From positions 1 through 64,000 of the forward strand of contig CAAGBI010000070.1 in assembly GCA_900768015.1 (NCBI GenBank): 64,000 nucleotides of DNA, given 5' to 3'. Shown here piece by piece: positions 23,730 through 33,300 of the stretch; within the stretch, counting starts at the first letter, position 1; each line of letters opens with the position of its first letter. A program made the position numbers and the translations under genes. Below the pieces are notes generated by a model. The model was not told the origin of the DNA and searched no databases. It saw only the letters and a program-made list of their open reading frames with translations. The DNA is from an uncultured Alistipes sp. (lineage in GTDB: Bacteria; Bacteroidota; Bacteroidia; Bacteroidales; Rikenellaceae).

Positions 23730-25091
23730 ATGCGTACGCCACTACCCGAACGATTTGTGGAGACCATGCGTGAGACGCTTGGTGCAGATGCCGAGAAGCT
23801 CTTTGCGGCTCTCGACACCGAGCCTGCTGTCTCTATTCGTCTAAATCCCGCCAAGCCCGCCGAGTGCTTCGATGGCGAGGCTGTGGGTTGGTGCAAGTGG
23901 GGTAAATATCTCGCTGAGCGCCCGCAGTTTACGCTCGATCCATTGTTGCATGGTGGCGCATACTATGTGCAGGAGGCATCGTCGCAGTTCGTAGCACATC
24001 TGCTCGCTAACCACGACATGGAGGGTAAGCGCGTGCTCGATATGTGTGCTGCGCCTGGCGGAAAGACCACGATATACTCTACGCTTGTGGGGCGTAAGGG
24101 CTTGGTTGTGGCAAATGACATTAGCCACAGTCGCGCTATGGCTCTTGCCGACAATGTGCAGCGCTGGGGTATGGGTAATGTTGTTGTGACATGCAATGAA
24201 TCCGCGCATATTGGCGCATTTACACACTGGTTCGATGTGGTAGCGGTTGATGCTCCATGTTCGGGTGAGGGTATGTTCCGCAAGATGGATGAGGCTCGCT
24301 CGGAGTGGACTGCGTCATCGCCCGATGTGTGTGCCGAGCGTCAGCGCGAGATTCTTGCCGAGGCGTGGCGTGTCTTGCGCCCAGGAGGCACGCTGATATA
24401 TAGCACATGTACCTTTAACCCCACTGAGGATGAGGGAGTTGTTGAGTGGCTTATGTCGGAGTATGGCGAGGAACTGGAGTCGGCAGATAGGGTAGAGACC
24501 TCGGAGGATTGGGGTGTTGTGCGTAGTGATATTGGCGCATTTCAGTGCTTCCACTTCTATCCACACAAGGCGCGTGGCGAGGGCTTCTTTGCTGCCATAG
24601 CGCGCAAGTGTGATGGTGCGATTAGACGCAGTATGCCTAAGGCGCGCCGTAAGCTCTTTAGTCAGTGTGCAAAGGCCGATGTGAAGGAGTTGTCGCGCTG
24701 GGTGGATGATGCCTCGGAGCATTCGTTTATGATGGTGGGCGAGGATATTTATGCCTATAATAGCGCAGTTGCCGATGCGGTGGTTACGCTATCGGAAAAC
24801 CTCTCTGTGGTCTATTCGGGTGTTGCCATGGGGCGCATCTTCAAGCAGAAGCTTAAACCCGAGCACCCATTGGCATTGTATGTCGGACTAAACAGGAATG
24901 CAGTGCCTGTGGTTGATGTGTCGTTGGAGGATGCTCTCGACTATTTGCGTCGTAACGATATTGCTGCAGCGCAGTTCGAGGAGGGTATAAATGTAGTGGG
25001 GTATAAGGGTGTGCCGATTGGCTTTGTTAAGCGCATTGGCGCGCGATGCAACAATATGTATCCCAAGGATTTGAGAATAGTAAAATTATAA
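23730..25091 (+). CDS. rRNA cytosine-C5 methyltransferase, RsmF/NOL1-NOP2 type
   Basis: 453 residues. S-adenosylmethionine-dependent methyltransferase: VLDMCAAPGGKTT binds SAM, VAVDAPCSGEGMF carries the first catalytic-region Cys, and STCTFNPTEDEGVV carries the nucleophile Cys. The C-terminal 150 residues match the RNA-binding part of RsmF. Predicted to act on 16S rRNA; the exact site is inferred. Confidence 0.92.
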   Translation: MRTPLPERFVETMRETLGADAEKLFAALDTEPAVSIRLNPAKPAECFDGEAVGWCKWGKYLAERPQFTLDPLLHGGAYYVQEASSQFVAHLLANHDMEGKRVLDMCAAPGGKTTIYSTLVGRKGLVVANDISHSRAMALADNVQRWGMGNVVVTCNESAHIGAFTHWFDVVAVDAPCSGEGMFRKMDEARSEWTASSPDVCAERQREILAEAWRVLRPGGTLIYSTCTFNPTEDEGVVEWLMSEYGEELESADRVETSEDWGVVRSDIGAFQCFHFYPHKARGEGFFAAIARKCDGAIRRSMPKARRKLFSQCAKADVKELSRWVDDASEHSFMMVGEDIYAYNSAVADAVVTLSENLSVVYSGVAMGRIFKQKLKPEHPLALYVGLNRNAVPVVDVSLEDALDYLRRNDIAAAQFEEGINVVGYKGVPIGFVKRIGARCNNMYPKDLRIVKL

Positions 25092-25101
25092 TATAGGAGA
25101 T

Positions 25102-25728
25102 ATGGCAAAGTTGTTATATTCTATGGGTGAGGTTACAGAGATGTTCGATGTTAACGCATCGCTTATCCGCTATTGGGAGTCGAAGTTCGACTGCATCAAA
25201 CCTCATAAAAACAAGAAGGGTAACCGTATGTTTACCCCCTCGGATATCGAGAATTTCAAGCTTATCTACCACCTCGTCAAGGAGAAGGGTATGACGCTTG
25301 AGGGTGCCAATAGTGCCATGAAGCGTCGCAATAAGAGTGTTAAGCGCGATGTCTCAATCTTGGAGCGTTTGCAGAATATTCGTGCTATGCTTGTGGAGGT
25401 GCGCGAGTCATTGGGTGACAATAGTCCCATCGAGTATGAGGCACCAATCGAGGCGGTTGCAGAGCTCATTTCGGATGTTGAAGAGGAGACAAAGGCTGCG
25501 GTTGTTGCCGCGGTGACTACTCCCGAGCCCGAAGTGGAGGGGACACCCGCAGAGGAGCCTGTTGCTGAGCCCGCGCCCCGCCGTCGTGGTCGCCCACGCA
25601 AGGAGCCCGAGGTTGTGAATGAGGATGCGCAGACAGAGCAGCCCGCAGTGACACGCCGTCGTGGTCGCGCGAAGAAGAATGAGGAGGCTAAGGAGTTGTT
25701 CCCATTCTATGAGCAGTCACTATTTTAG
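25102..25728 (+). CDS. MerR-type regulator with AT-hook-like tail
   Basis: 208 residues. The N-terminal winged helix (about 3-75) matches the MerR family: LLYSMGEVTEMFDVNASLIR, YWESKF. It lacks the long ligand-binding domain; instead there is a Pro/Glu-rich linker and two basic motifs, RRRGRPRK (160-167, AT-hook core RGRP) and RRRGRAKK (185-192). It ends LFPFYEQSLF, an aromatic tail conserved by impression in relatives. It follows the methyltransferase and precedes the NIF3 gene. Confidence 0.85.
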   Translation: MAKLLYSMGEVTEMFDVNASLIRYWESKFDCIKPHKNKKGNRMFTPSDIENFKLIYHLVKEKGMTLEGANSAMKRRNKSVKRDVSILERLQNIRAMLVEVRESLGDNSPIEYEAPIEAVAELISDVEEETKAAVVAAVTTPEPEVEGTPAEEPVAEPAPRRRGRPRKEPEVVNEDAQTEQPAVTRRRGRAKKNEEAKELFPFYEQSLF

Positions 25729-25741
25729 TCGCTAACGGAGT

Positions 25742-26533
25742 ATGAAAATCAGGGATATAGTCTCAGTTATTGAGGAGTTTGCGCCACTCGCATTGCAGGA
25801 GAGTTACGACAACTCGGGCCTTATCGTAGGCCGCTTGGATGACGAGGTTAAGGGTGTGCTCCTGGCTGTCGATGTAACGGAGGATGTGCTCGACGAGGCG
25901 GAGCGTGAGGGTTGCGACCTTGTTATTACGCACCACCCCATAATCTTCAGTCCATTGAAGCGCTTTAACTCGGCAACCTATGTTGAGCGCTGCGTGGAGC
26001 GCGCCATCCGCAAGGGCATTGCGCTATATGCTGCGCACACAAATCTTGACAGCACGCCTCATGGCATGAGCTGGCAACTTGGCTCGATGATAGGTCTCGA
26101 TGCTATGTCGGTATTGGAGCCTCGCAGAGATAATGCTGAGACGGGCTTTGGTGTTGTTGGTACATTGTCTCGCGCCGAGGGTGTTGTGGCCTTTATGAAC
26201 CGCGTTAAGGCAATCTTCGATGTGGGCGCTGTGCGCTATAGCGATATTCCTTCGGAGGATATGATGGTGCGCCGTGTGGCAATCTGCACAGGCTCGGGTC
26301 GCTCGCTTATTGATGCCGCCATGGCTGCCGAGGCTGATGTGTACATCACCGCAGATTTGCGATATAACGACTTCATGTGTGGCGAAAATCGCATGGTTTT
26401 GATGGATATTGGCCATTTTGAGAGTGAATTTTGCGCAATTCGCATCATATATGATGTATTATCAAAAAAAATGTGTAACTTTGCCGTTCGCAAGAGCGTA
26501 TGCTCTCGCAACCCGGTTCACTACTTAGTCTAA
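25742..26533 (+). CDS. NIF3-like dinuclear metal protein
   Basis: 263 residues with the metal-binding pattern of the family: ITHHPIIF, AHTNLDS and, near the end, DIGHFESE. Bacterial relatives are hexamers with a two-metal site; some act as GTP cyclohydrolase 1 type 2 (FolE2-like) but the function is usually unknown. The 3' end of this gene also holds a promoter for the next gene. Confidence 0.92.
   Translation: MKIRDIVSVIEEFAPLALQESYDNSGLIVGRLDDEVKGVLLAVDVTEDVLDEAEREGCDLVITHHPIIFSPLKRFNSATYVERCVERAIRKGIALYAAHTNLDSTPHGMSWQLGSMIGLDAMSVLEPRRDNAETGFGVVGTLSRAEGVVAFMNRVKAIFDVGAVRYSDIPSEDMMVRRVAICTGSGRSLIDAAMAAEADVYITADLRYNDFMCGENRMVLMDIGHFESEFCAIRIIYDVLSKKMCNFAVRKSVCSRNPVHYLV
26476..26483 (+). promoter_or_regulatory. 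-7 box inside the NIF3 gene
   Basis: TAACTTTG lies in frame within the last 20 codons of the NIF3 gene; ATG (26454-26456, one mismatch to TTG) is 19 bases upstream. Probable promoter of the 26567 gene. Confidence 0.55.
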
Positions 26534-26566
26534 CGATACAACCGAAAATAACTAAAATTATATAAT

Positions 26567-27307
26567 ATGGCACAGAAGAAGACAAACGATGTTGACTACT
26601 CGATGCAGGAGAAGATTATGGCACTCTACGAGTTGCAGAAGATTGACTCACAGATCGACGAGATTAACAAGATAAAGGGTGAATTGCCTCTCGAGGTTCA
26701 GGACCTTGAGGATGAGCTTGCAGGCCTCAATACCCGCGTTGAGAATATCAATGCAGAGATCGAGGAGCTCAACTCGCTCACACGCCAGCGTAAGCGCGAG
26801 GTTGACCAGGCTAAGATTATGATCGCCAACTACAAGGAGCAGCAGAACAATGTGCGTAACAACCGCGAGTTCGATGCTATCACCAAGGAGATTGAGTACC
26901 AGGAGCTTGAGATTGAGCTCGCTGAGAAGCGCCTCAAGGAGTACTCTACAGGTATCAAGGCTAAGAAGGCTATCATCGAGCAGACAAACGCAACTCTCGA
27001 GGAGCGCAACATCGACTACAAGGCAAAGAAGGAGGAGCTCGACTCTATCGAGGCAGAGACAGCACAGCAGGTTGCAGACCTCACTGCTAAGGCTGAGAAG
27101 GCTAAGGAGCCTATCGATGAGCGTTTGCTCGCTGCATACAACCGCATCCGTAAGAATGTACACAACGGCTTGGCTGTAGTAACAGTTACTCGTGATGCTT
27201 GTGGTGGTTGCTTCAACCGTATCCCTCCCCAGCGTCAGGTGGACATCCGTCAGGGTAAGAAGCTTATCGTTTGCGAGTACTGCGGTCGTATCCTCGTTGG
27301 CGAGTAA
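26567..27307 (+). CDS. Coiled-coil protein with C4 zinc ribbon
   Basis: 246 residues. Long coiled coil from about residue 20 to 180 (rich in Glu/Lys/Leu), then the C4 zinc-ribbon domain: Cys-x2-Cys (CGGC) and Cys-x2-Cys (CEYC) separated by about 20 residues. This is a widespread conserved protein without a firmly assigned function; a helical-hairpin/zinc-ribbon role with nucleic acids has been proposed. A terminator follows. Confidence 0.9.
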   Translation: MAQKKTNDVDYSMQEKIMALYELQKIDSQIDEINKIKGELPLEVQDLEDELAGLNTRVENINAEIEELNSLTRQRKREVDQAKIMIANYKEQQNNVRNNREFDAITKEIEYQELEIELAEKRLKEYSTGIKAKKAIIEQTNATLEERNIDYKAKKEELDSIEAETAQQVADLTAKAEKAKEPIDERLLAAYNRIRKNVHNGLAVVTVTRDACGGCFNRIPPQRQVDIRQGKKLIVCEYCGRILVGE

Positions 27308-27329
27308 TATATACTATATAGGTATAGAG

Positions 27330-27359
27330 AAATGGGTCAGATGTATGTCTGACCCATTT
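27330..27359 (+). terminator. Terminator of the 26567 gene
   Basis: AAATGGGTCAGA / TCTGACCCATTT stem with a 6-base loop, followed by T residues. Confidence 0.85.
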
Positions 27360-27606
27360 TTATTTGCGTGTACAGACACAGTCGGTTTTTGCATTTGTCC
27401 AATAAAAAAAAGAGGCCAACGCATAATCTTTGCGTGAAAATGAGGAATACTGCGTGATATTCACCAATAGAATGTATAAATGAAAAAGGAATAACCCATG
27501 TGGATTATTCCTCTTAAAACATTTCACAGTCACTTGATTTTGCAAGTTTGTGTGCCTTCTGGGGGCGTTATATGAATTGTGTCAAGGTTGGTAGATAAAT
27601 CCGAAT
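27360..27606. other. Spacer on the left of the acyltransferase gene
   Basis: No coding region is apparent. A GGAATAA-CC / GG-TTATTCC hairpin at about 27488-27510 may end the minus-strand acyltransferase transcript. TTGGTAGATAAATCCGA at 27588-27604 is nearly repeated at 29075-29092. Confidence 0.45.
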
Positions 27607-28929
27607 TTATCGCAGAATTATTCTTTTGAAAAATCCGGCAAGTGACTTTATGAAATTGGTGTTTGCCGTGTGGTCCTTCGGGGTGATATAAGCAATGACA
27701 TCTGAACAATTTGCTGTTAGTCCCATCTTTGATGCTTCCGCGAGGAAGGCCTTTGCATATGTATCATCAGGAAAATTCTGCTGGAAATCAATTGTGAATG
27801 TGTCTCCGACCGACATCATTTGCAGGCTTATTCCCTTTGTGCCGCTGCTGTATACATGGATTGACTCGATGTATTTCTCCGCATCTCCCATATTGGCCCT
27901 TCCGGTGTAACTGCATATGAATGAGTTTATCGGACGGGAAGTGAAACCGGATACCGTTTCGACCTTCTTCTCGTAACTTCCGAGTGAATCCAGCATATCC
28001 GACATCATCTTCATTACGCTGGCACTGCAACGTGCCGAATCAGGTTCTTTCTGCTTGGCAATCAGTGACCTGAAATGCGTACCTAACTCTGTCATATCCA
28101 TTTCCTGCTCAGCCGCTCCGTATGGCAGATAAATCGAGGAAACGCAGTTCCTGAAGGTGTTCGGAAGGCCGATGCTTTCCCTCCAGTCGCAGCTCATGCT
28201 GCAAAGGATCTGCTCTGCAGCATCGGGATTTACAGCCTTGACTCCCTTCTGCATCAGGATAGTCATCAATATAGCAGGAGTGCAATTGTTGGCCTTGCAG
28301 ACTGTCATCACCTTATTGACATCGAAAGTCATCTCATATCTCCAGCTCATTCCGCCTGCATCCTCACCGTTCTGTACTTCCGGTATTGCATATGCACTTC
28401 TATCAGCCACATAGACCTTTGCCTTGTCGAACTCAAGGTTACCGTCATTTACCGGATCTGCAGTCTCTCCAGGGAGCATTCCTTCTCCGACCAGTCTCAC
28501 ATCAGGAATCCTGACATTATTATGAGGATACTTGAAGTTCAGATAGTAATAAAGGAGCGTCTTGATAAAGAGCATGATTCCTCTTCCGTCACACATCGCG
28601 TGGTGGAAAGATATGAAAATGCGGTTCTTATGGAATGTAATGTCAAGCAGATTGTTTGAAGTGGTACTTCCACCCAGCGGACGCAGTTTTCTTACCCGTG
28701 CCGGTGGAGGACTGACCACATTCTCACACAGATATACACTTCCGTCTATAGTCTTGAAGCGACTCTTGAAATATGGGTATCGCCTGTATGCCAATCTTGC
28801 CGCACGCTGTATGCAGCTGTGATTGACATCGCTTTTCATTCTTATTTCAAATACCTGGCTCTCAGTGCCTTCTTTGCGATATAGAAAGGTCTCACCGGCC
28901 CTGATCTTCATTCTGAATCTTCTGCTCAT
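27607..28929 (-). CDS. Orphan condensation-type acyltransferase (HHxxxDG)
   Basis: 440 residues. HHAMCDG at 109-115 is the catalytic motif of the chloramphenicol acetyltransferase/condensation superfamily (also alcohol acetyltransferases and wax-ester or mycocerosyl transferases). Adjacent NRPS, PKS, carrier-protein or acyl-CoA genes are lacking, so substrate and donor are unknown. Codon use differs from the neighbours: arginine is often AGA or AGG and GAA is frequent, whereas the flanking genes prefer CGT/CGC and GAG. This suggests recent acquisition. A TATATTTG -7 box lies just upstream on the minus strand; no -33 was found. Confidence 0.8.
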   Translation of the reverse strand: MSRRFRMKIRAGETFLYRKEGTESQVFEIRMKSDVNHSCIQRAARLAYRRYPYFKSRFKTIDGSVYLCENVVSPPPARVRKLRPLGGSTTSNNLLDITFHKNRIFISFHHAMCDGRGIMLFIKTLLYYYLNFKYPHNNVRIPDVRLVGEGMLPGETADPVNDGNLEFDKAKVYVADRSAYAIPEVQNGEDAGGMSWRYEMTFDVNKVMTVCKANNCTPAILMTILMQKGVKAVNPDAAEQILCSMSCDWRESIGLPNTFRNCVSSIYLPYGAAEQEMDMTELGTHFRSLIAKQKEPDSARCSASVMKMMSDMLDSLGSYEKKVETVSGFTSRPINSFICSYTGRANMGDAEKYIESIHVYSSGTKGISLQMMSVGDTFTIDFQQNFPDDTYAKAFLAEASKMGLTANCSDVIAYITPKDHTANTNFIKSLAGFFKRIILR

Positions 28930-29238
28930 AGTCTGAAATATTATTCAATGCAAATATACCTCATTTACTTATAGCTGATTCGGCATAATTTCTATAAAAT
29001 TGGGCAGTTTTGCCGATTATACTGTTTTATATGATAATTCCGACTAATCTGTAGGTGTGAGGTTACGAAATAAATTGGTTAGACAAATCCGAGGGCTTCC
29101 CACCACATCGTAGCGGACATCGCCCTCCACAGCACAGAGGCGGCAACCGTCCTATGCCCTCCCCACACAAAGTTTCTTAAGTTTTCTTTCACATTGTGGT
29201 GACCAAAAGTGACCATTTTTGAGGTTTTGGGAAAAAGA
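28930..29238. other. Spacer between acyltransferase and tRNA-Leu
   Basis: No convincing gene; a 61-codon frame at 29079-29264 (minus) has no recognisable features. The stretch holds the second copy of the short direct repeat (29075-29092) and two GTGACCA copies spaced 10 bases apart (29199-29205, 29209-29215). Confidence 0.4.
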
Positions 29239-29280
29239 GAAACCCTGTAAGTGTTGTTTATCAACTACTTACAGGGTTTC
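29239..29280 (-). terminator. Terminator of tRNA-Leu
   Basis: GAAACCCTGTAAGT / ACTTACAGGGTTTC, 14 perfect pairs, with an inner GTTG/CAAC extension. A run of A bases lies on the left, giving a U tract on the minus strand. Confidence 0.85.
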
Positions 29281-29284
29281 GTCG

Positions 29285-29370
29285 TACTCGGAACCGGGGT
29301 CGAACCGGTACGGGCATTACTGCCCACAGGATTTTAAGTCCGGCGTGTCTACCTATTCCACCATCCGAGC
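29285..29370 (-). tRNA. tRNA-Leu (TAA)
   Basis: The minus strand begins GCTCGGATGGTGGAATAGG and ends TTCCGAGTA. The anticodon loop CTTAAAA gives anticodon TAA. A long variable arm (GGGCAGTAATGCCC) is the class II feature of tRNA-Leu. CCA is not encoded. Terminator and promoter flank it directly. Confidence 0.95.
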
Positions 29371-29395
29371 AACCTGGTCTTTTGAAAAGATGTCG

Positions 29396-29428
29396 CAAAT
29401 ATACGACTTTTAACTCAATTATCCAAAA
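29396..29428 (-). promoter_or_regulatory. Promoter of tRNA-Leu
   Basis: Minus strand TTTTG (29424-29428), 20 bases, TATATTTG (29396-29403), placed about 26 bases before the tRNA. Confidence 0.8.
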
Positions 29429-29442
29429 TTTTTCACTCCTTA

Positions 29443-29856
29443 CTACAAATCATTGCCATAAGTCGCAGATGTAGAAGCCTTTGTGTTGTGTTCCTTTGCC
29501 GCTTCGAGAATCTCGAGGCGCAGGGTTCGCGGTGTTACATTCTTGTTTATTACCAGCATGTAGGAGTTGTAGACCTGCTCATATATGAAACTTTCGGCAA
29601 GGTCGCCACGGAGCGATATGGCGTTCCAGTGGCGCTTGTTGAAGTGCCATGCCTCGGTTATCTCCTCGTGCTTGTCGCGCAGTTCTATGGCGAGGTCGGG
29701 GTCGCACTTTACCACTACCTTGCTGTTTGCCTCGAGGTCGGTCACGGCAAACCACTTGCCTCCAACCTTATAGACGAGTGTCGTATCGTCGAAGGGCATG
29801 GTCTCCTCCGTATAGGGGAGACTTAGGCAATAGTTGCGTATCTCTTCGATGCTCAT
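29443..29856 (-). CDS. MmcQ/YjbR family protein
   Basis: 137 residues with the family's N-terminal pattern IRNYCLSLPYTEETMPFDD and the core KWFAVTDLEANSKVVVKCDPDLA followed by HFNKRHWNAISLRGD. YjbR proteins have a CyaY-like fold and are thought to bind DNA; the biological role is not settled. The first base of its ATG overlaps the ispF stop (TAATG). Cytoplasmic. Confidence 0.9.
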   Translation of the reverse strand: MSIEEIRNYCLSLPYTEETMPFDDTTLVYKVGGKWFAVTDLEANSKVVVKCDPDLAIELRDKHEEITEAWHFNKRHWNAISLRGDLAESFIYEQVYNSYMLVINKNVTPRTLRLEILEAAKEHNTKASTSATYGNDL

Positions 29857-30335
29857 TATGCCTTGATAAGTAGTGTTACGGCTGTTGCTGACACACCCTC
29901 TTCGCGGCCCTCGAAGCCGAGGCGCTCGGTGGTTGTTGCCTTTACGGATATGCGGTCAACATCTATGCCTACGACCTCTGAAAGGCGCTCACGCATGGTG
30001 TCAATATGTGGGCGAAGCTTGGGTCGCTGCATGGCGATAGTGCAGTCTATATTACTGATAGCATAGCCTTTATTGTTTATTATGTCAACGACATGTTTAA
30101 GTAGTTTGCGCGAGTCTATGCCCTTATATTGCGGGTCGCTATCGGGAAATAGCTTGCCGATGTCGCCAAGAGCCAAAGCCCCAAGAAGTGCATCACATAT
30201 CGCGTGTATAGCTACATCGCCATCGGAGTGTGCTACACAGCCCTTAGTGTGCTCTACCTCTACGCCACATAGCACCAAACGAAGTCCATCTGCCAAGGCG
30301 TGAACATCAAAACCGTGTCCTATTCTAATATCCAT
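29856..30335 (-). CDS. ispF: 2-C-methyl-D-erythritol 2,4-cyclodiphosphate synthase
   Basis: Fifth enzyme of the MEP isoprenoid pathway. The 159 residues show the metal ligands Asp10 and His12 in HGFDVHAL, and the His36-containing block HSDGDVAIHAICDALLGA, plus the C-terminal KATTTERLGFEGREEG. Standard length. It overlaps the yjbR-type gene by one base and follows addA by about 30 bases; a functional link to those genes is unlikely. Confidence 0.97.
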   Translation of the reverse strand: MDIRIGHGFDVHALADGLRLVLCGVEVEHTKGCVAHSDGDVAIHAICDALLGALALGDIGKLFPDSDPQYKGIDSRKLLKHVVDIINNKGYAISNIDCTIAMQRPKLRPHIDTMRERLSEVVGIDVDRISVKATTTERLGFEGREEGVSATAVTLLIKA

Positions 30336-30364
30336 AATCTACTTTTTAGTTACTTCCAAATCTA

Positions 30365-33300
30365 TTAATCCTCTTCGCTCCTCTCTATCTTATTGAGGTG
30401 GACATACCACACATAACCCTCAATTGTGCCATAGCACCCCATATCCTTGAGTATCGCCATATACTCTTTGACCTGTTTGTGGTAGTCTCCATTTGGCTCT
30501 GCTACAAATTTATAGTCCACAACAACGGCCCTATCTCCACTAATCATCACGCGGTCGGGGCGAAGTGTCTTACCCCTATACAAAATCTCCTCTTCGCACT
30601 TTACATCATCCCAATTGCCACTAAACCACTCGGTTACTATATCATTGTCTGTGGCGTTCTTGATGTCGGCATATAGTTTTTCTGCTTCGGCCTGCTTGAT
30701 TAGTCCATCATTTGCCATCTGCTCTATGGCCGCATATAGGTCTTTAAGAGTGTTTGCGCCCTCGAATATCTTGTGCATCCTAATACCCGTGTTACATGAT
30801 GCTGTACCAGGCTTGGCGCCCTCATTTGTAAAGCGCTCAAGTTGTTTATATACATTGACCTTGGGCGAGTGTGTGGGGTACTCATTGAGCAAAAAACAAC
30901 TCTTCGTGCTACTCTCCTCCTTGGGTATATGGCGCTCAATCTTATTGCCAAAGGTGTACCGCTGATACTCAATTTTGTTGTCGGCATTGCGCACAGGTGG
31001 CTCCTTTTGCATCTCCCCCATGTTCTCAACAGCACTTCTTATGATGCCAGATATGTCGGAGTATATATTGGCACTCGAAGATTTGACATTCAGCCCACTG
31101 GGTACATACATGTAGAGCTCTTTTTTTGCACGAGTGACAGCGACATATAGCAGATTAATACCATCTACATGGCTCATTACGAACTCCCTCCAATACTCCT
31201 CCGAGAATGCAGAGTTCTTCATGGTAGGACCGTAGGTGACTGGGAATAGTCCAATCTCTGCAGCATCCTTATTTGCTGGATTGGCACTTGCCCAAACGAT
31301 TGAGTTGAGCGATGGATTGGGTGTCATGCCCCATTTGCAATATGGTATGATAACTATATCGCGCTCAAGGCCTTTGGATTTGTGAATTGTAGTTATTTCT
31401 ATGGTGTCATCACTCTTCTCTACACTCAATGTCTCCTTGCTGCCACGCTCATCCCACCATGCAAGATAGTGCTGAATGTCGGCTATGTGGTTGCTCGTAA
31501 ATGCCAATATCTGCTCGTGTATAGCTTGCAGGTAGGCGATATGTTTGCAGTTTGTGTGCAGCTCATAATGTTCAACAATAAGCTCGAAGGCCTCCAAAGC
31601 CGATAGATGCGCAATCTTGGATAATGTCTGTAACTCTAGGCTGCTAAATTCTGTGCCATAATGACGCTGAAGATAGCCATTGTATATGCCACGCTCGATG
31701 TCGTTGTGCGGATCTATGGCTAAGCGCATCGTTGCGATGATGAACTTTACCACATCGCACGAGTCTATTGTGAGCGAGTCGGAGGTGAGGATATTAAATC
31801 CTGGCTTGTTGTTTTTGATGAGCCAATCCTTGTACTCGTATAATGTGTTAACCACCTTGCTGCCATCGGTTGCGCCACGCACAAGTATGAGTATGTCCTT
31901 GTAGCTATAGCCACGACTTATGGCATCCTCAATAGCCTCGATAAATGGTGGAGGCGTAACCTTGGGGTCATAGAGCGTAACCTCGGCAATGCCCTGATTG
32001 CCCGTGAGATGTACATCCTGTTCGCTCTTTGTGTACGCTCTGGCTATGATATTCTCAAGTTCACAACATGTGGCTGCTGAGATGCCTTTGCCGCTCTCCT
32101 GGTTAATCAGATTATTTATATACTCGTTGTCCTTATTGACAATCTTAAGAATAAACTGATTGTTAAACTTAACGATATTTTCAAGGCTTCGGCGGTTAAT
32201 CGCCAATGGCTCAACCCTTGGGTTGTGCAATTTAAGGTCCTCTAATATGTCATGGTTTAGCAGGCGCCAGTCGCCACCTCGCCAGCGGTAGATTGACTGC
32301 TTGATGTCGCCCACGATAAATACCGAGGCGTCGACATTCGATGAAAGTGCCTCGATGAGAAGTGGGCGAAGATTGCACCACTCACGAATAGATGTGTCCT
32401 GGAACTCATCAATCATATAGTGGTCGTAGCGGTTGCCGACCTTTTCGTAGATGAATGGCGCGTTTATCTCGTCGATAAACTCTGCGAGAAGCTCCTTGGT
32501 TTTATCCAAGATCATGATATTCTCCTGCTTGCACACATCCTTAAAGCTCTGGTGTAGGTCGTTGAGCAGGGCATAGCTGCGGTAGTTCCTGTTTAGCAGC
32601 GCCACGGTGTTCATATCCTGAATGTTATCATCATAGAGGGTGCATATCTCTCGGAGTATCTGTTGTAGCTCTACTGCGATAGATTTAACCCTCTCATCAG
32701 CATCCTTACCATACCATTTATTTATGTCTGCCACAGCATTTCTTATGGCATCGGTGGGGCCATCGCCAATATCACCAACTCTATACCTCTCGAAGCATGT
32801 GATAAAGCTTGGGTTGCGACCTTTGAAGTGGCTTGCATCCAAGTTGTTTTTAGACAATAACTCGGCGCCATGCTCACCAAGAGATTTTATCTTGTCGAGT
32901 ATGTCGTCATTCTTTTTGTTGAGCCTCTTGATGAGTGTGTCAAGCCTCTCTTTGTTGATGCTTGTGCCGATGCGCTTGGCTATGCCATCCTTGAAGAGTT
33001 CGCTTCCGAGTGTGCATAGGTCTCTGCGCATATCCCACTTGTTGCCCTCCTCGAGGCGCTTTGTGGCAAACTCTATGAGCTGCCTTTTGAGCCCCGACTT
33101 CTTATCTTCGGAGATGCTGTTGATAAGGTCATCTGCGCTGCGCTCCAAGAGAATAGAGGTGTCGAGCTCGATGTTGTAGTCGAGGTCGAGGCTGAGCTCA
33201 TTGATGAAGGCGCGCAGGATACGCTGGAAGAAACGGTCGATTGTAAGCACAGTGAAGCGAGAGTAGTCGTGCAAAATCTGTGTGCGTGCCACAACGGCCT

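Noticed and set aside
29079..29264. 61-residue ORF beside tRNA-Leu
   Set aside because: No recognisable domain and its end runs into the tRNA terminator; probably chance.
27360..29284. Integrated mobile element at tRNA-Leu
   Set aside because: No integrase or transposase and no copy of the tRNA 3' end at the far side; kept only as a possible insertion footprint.
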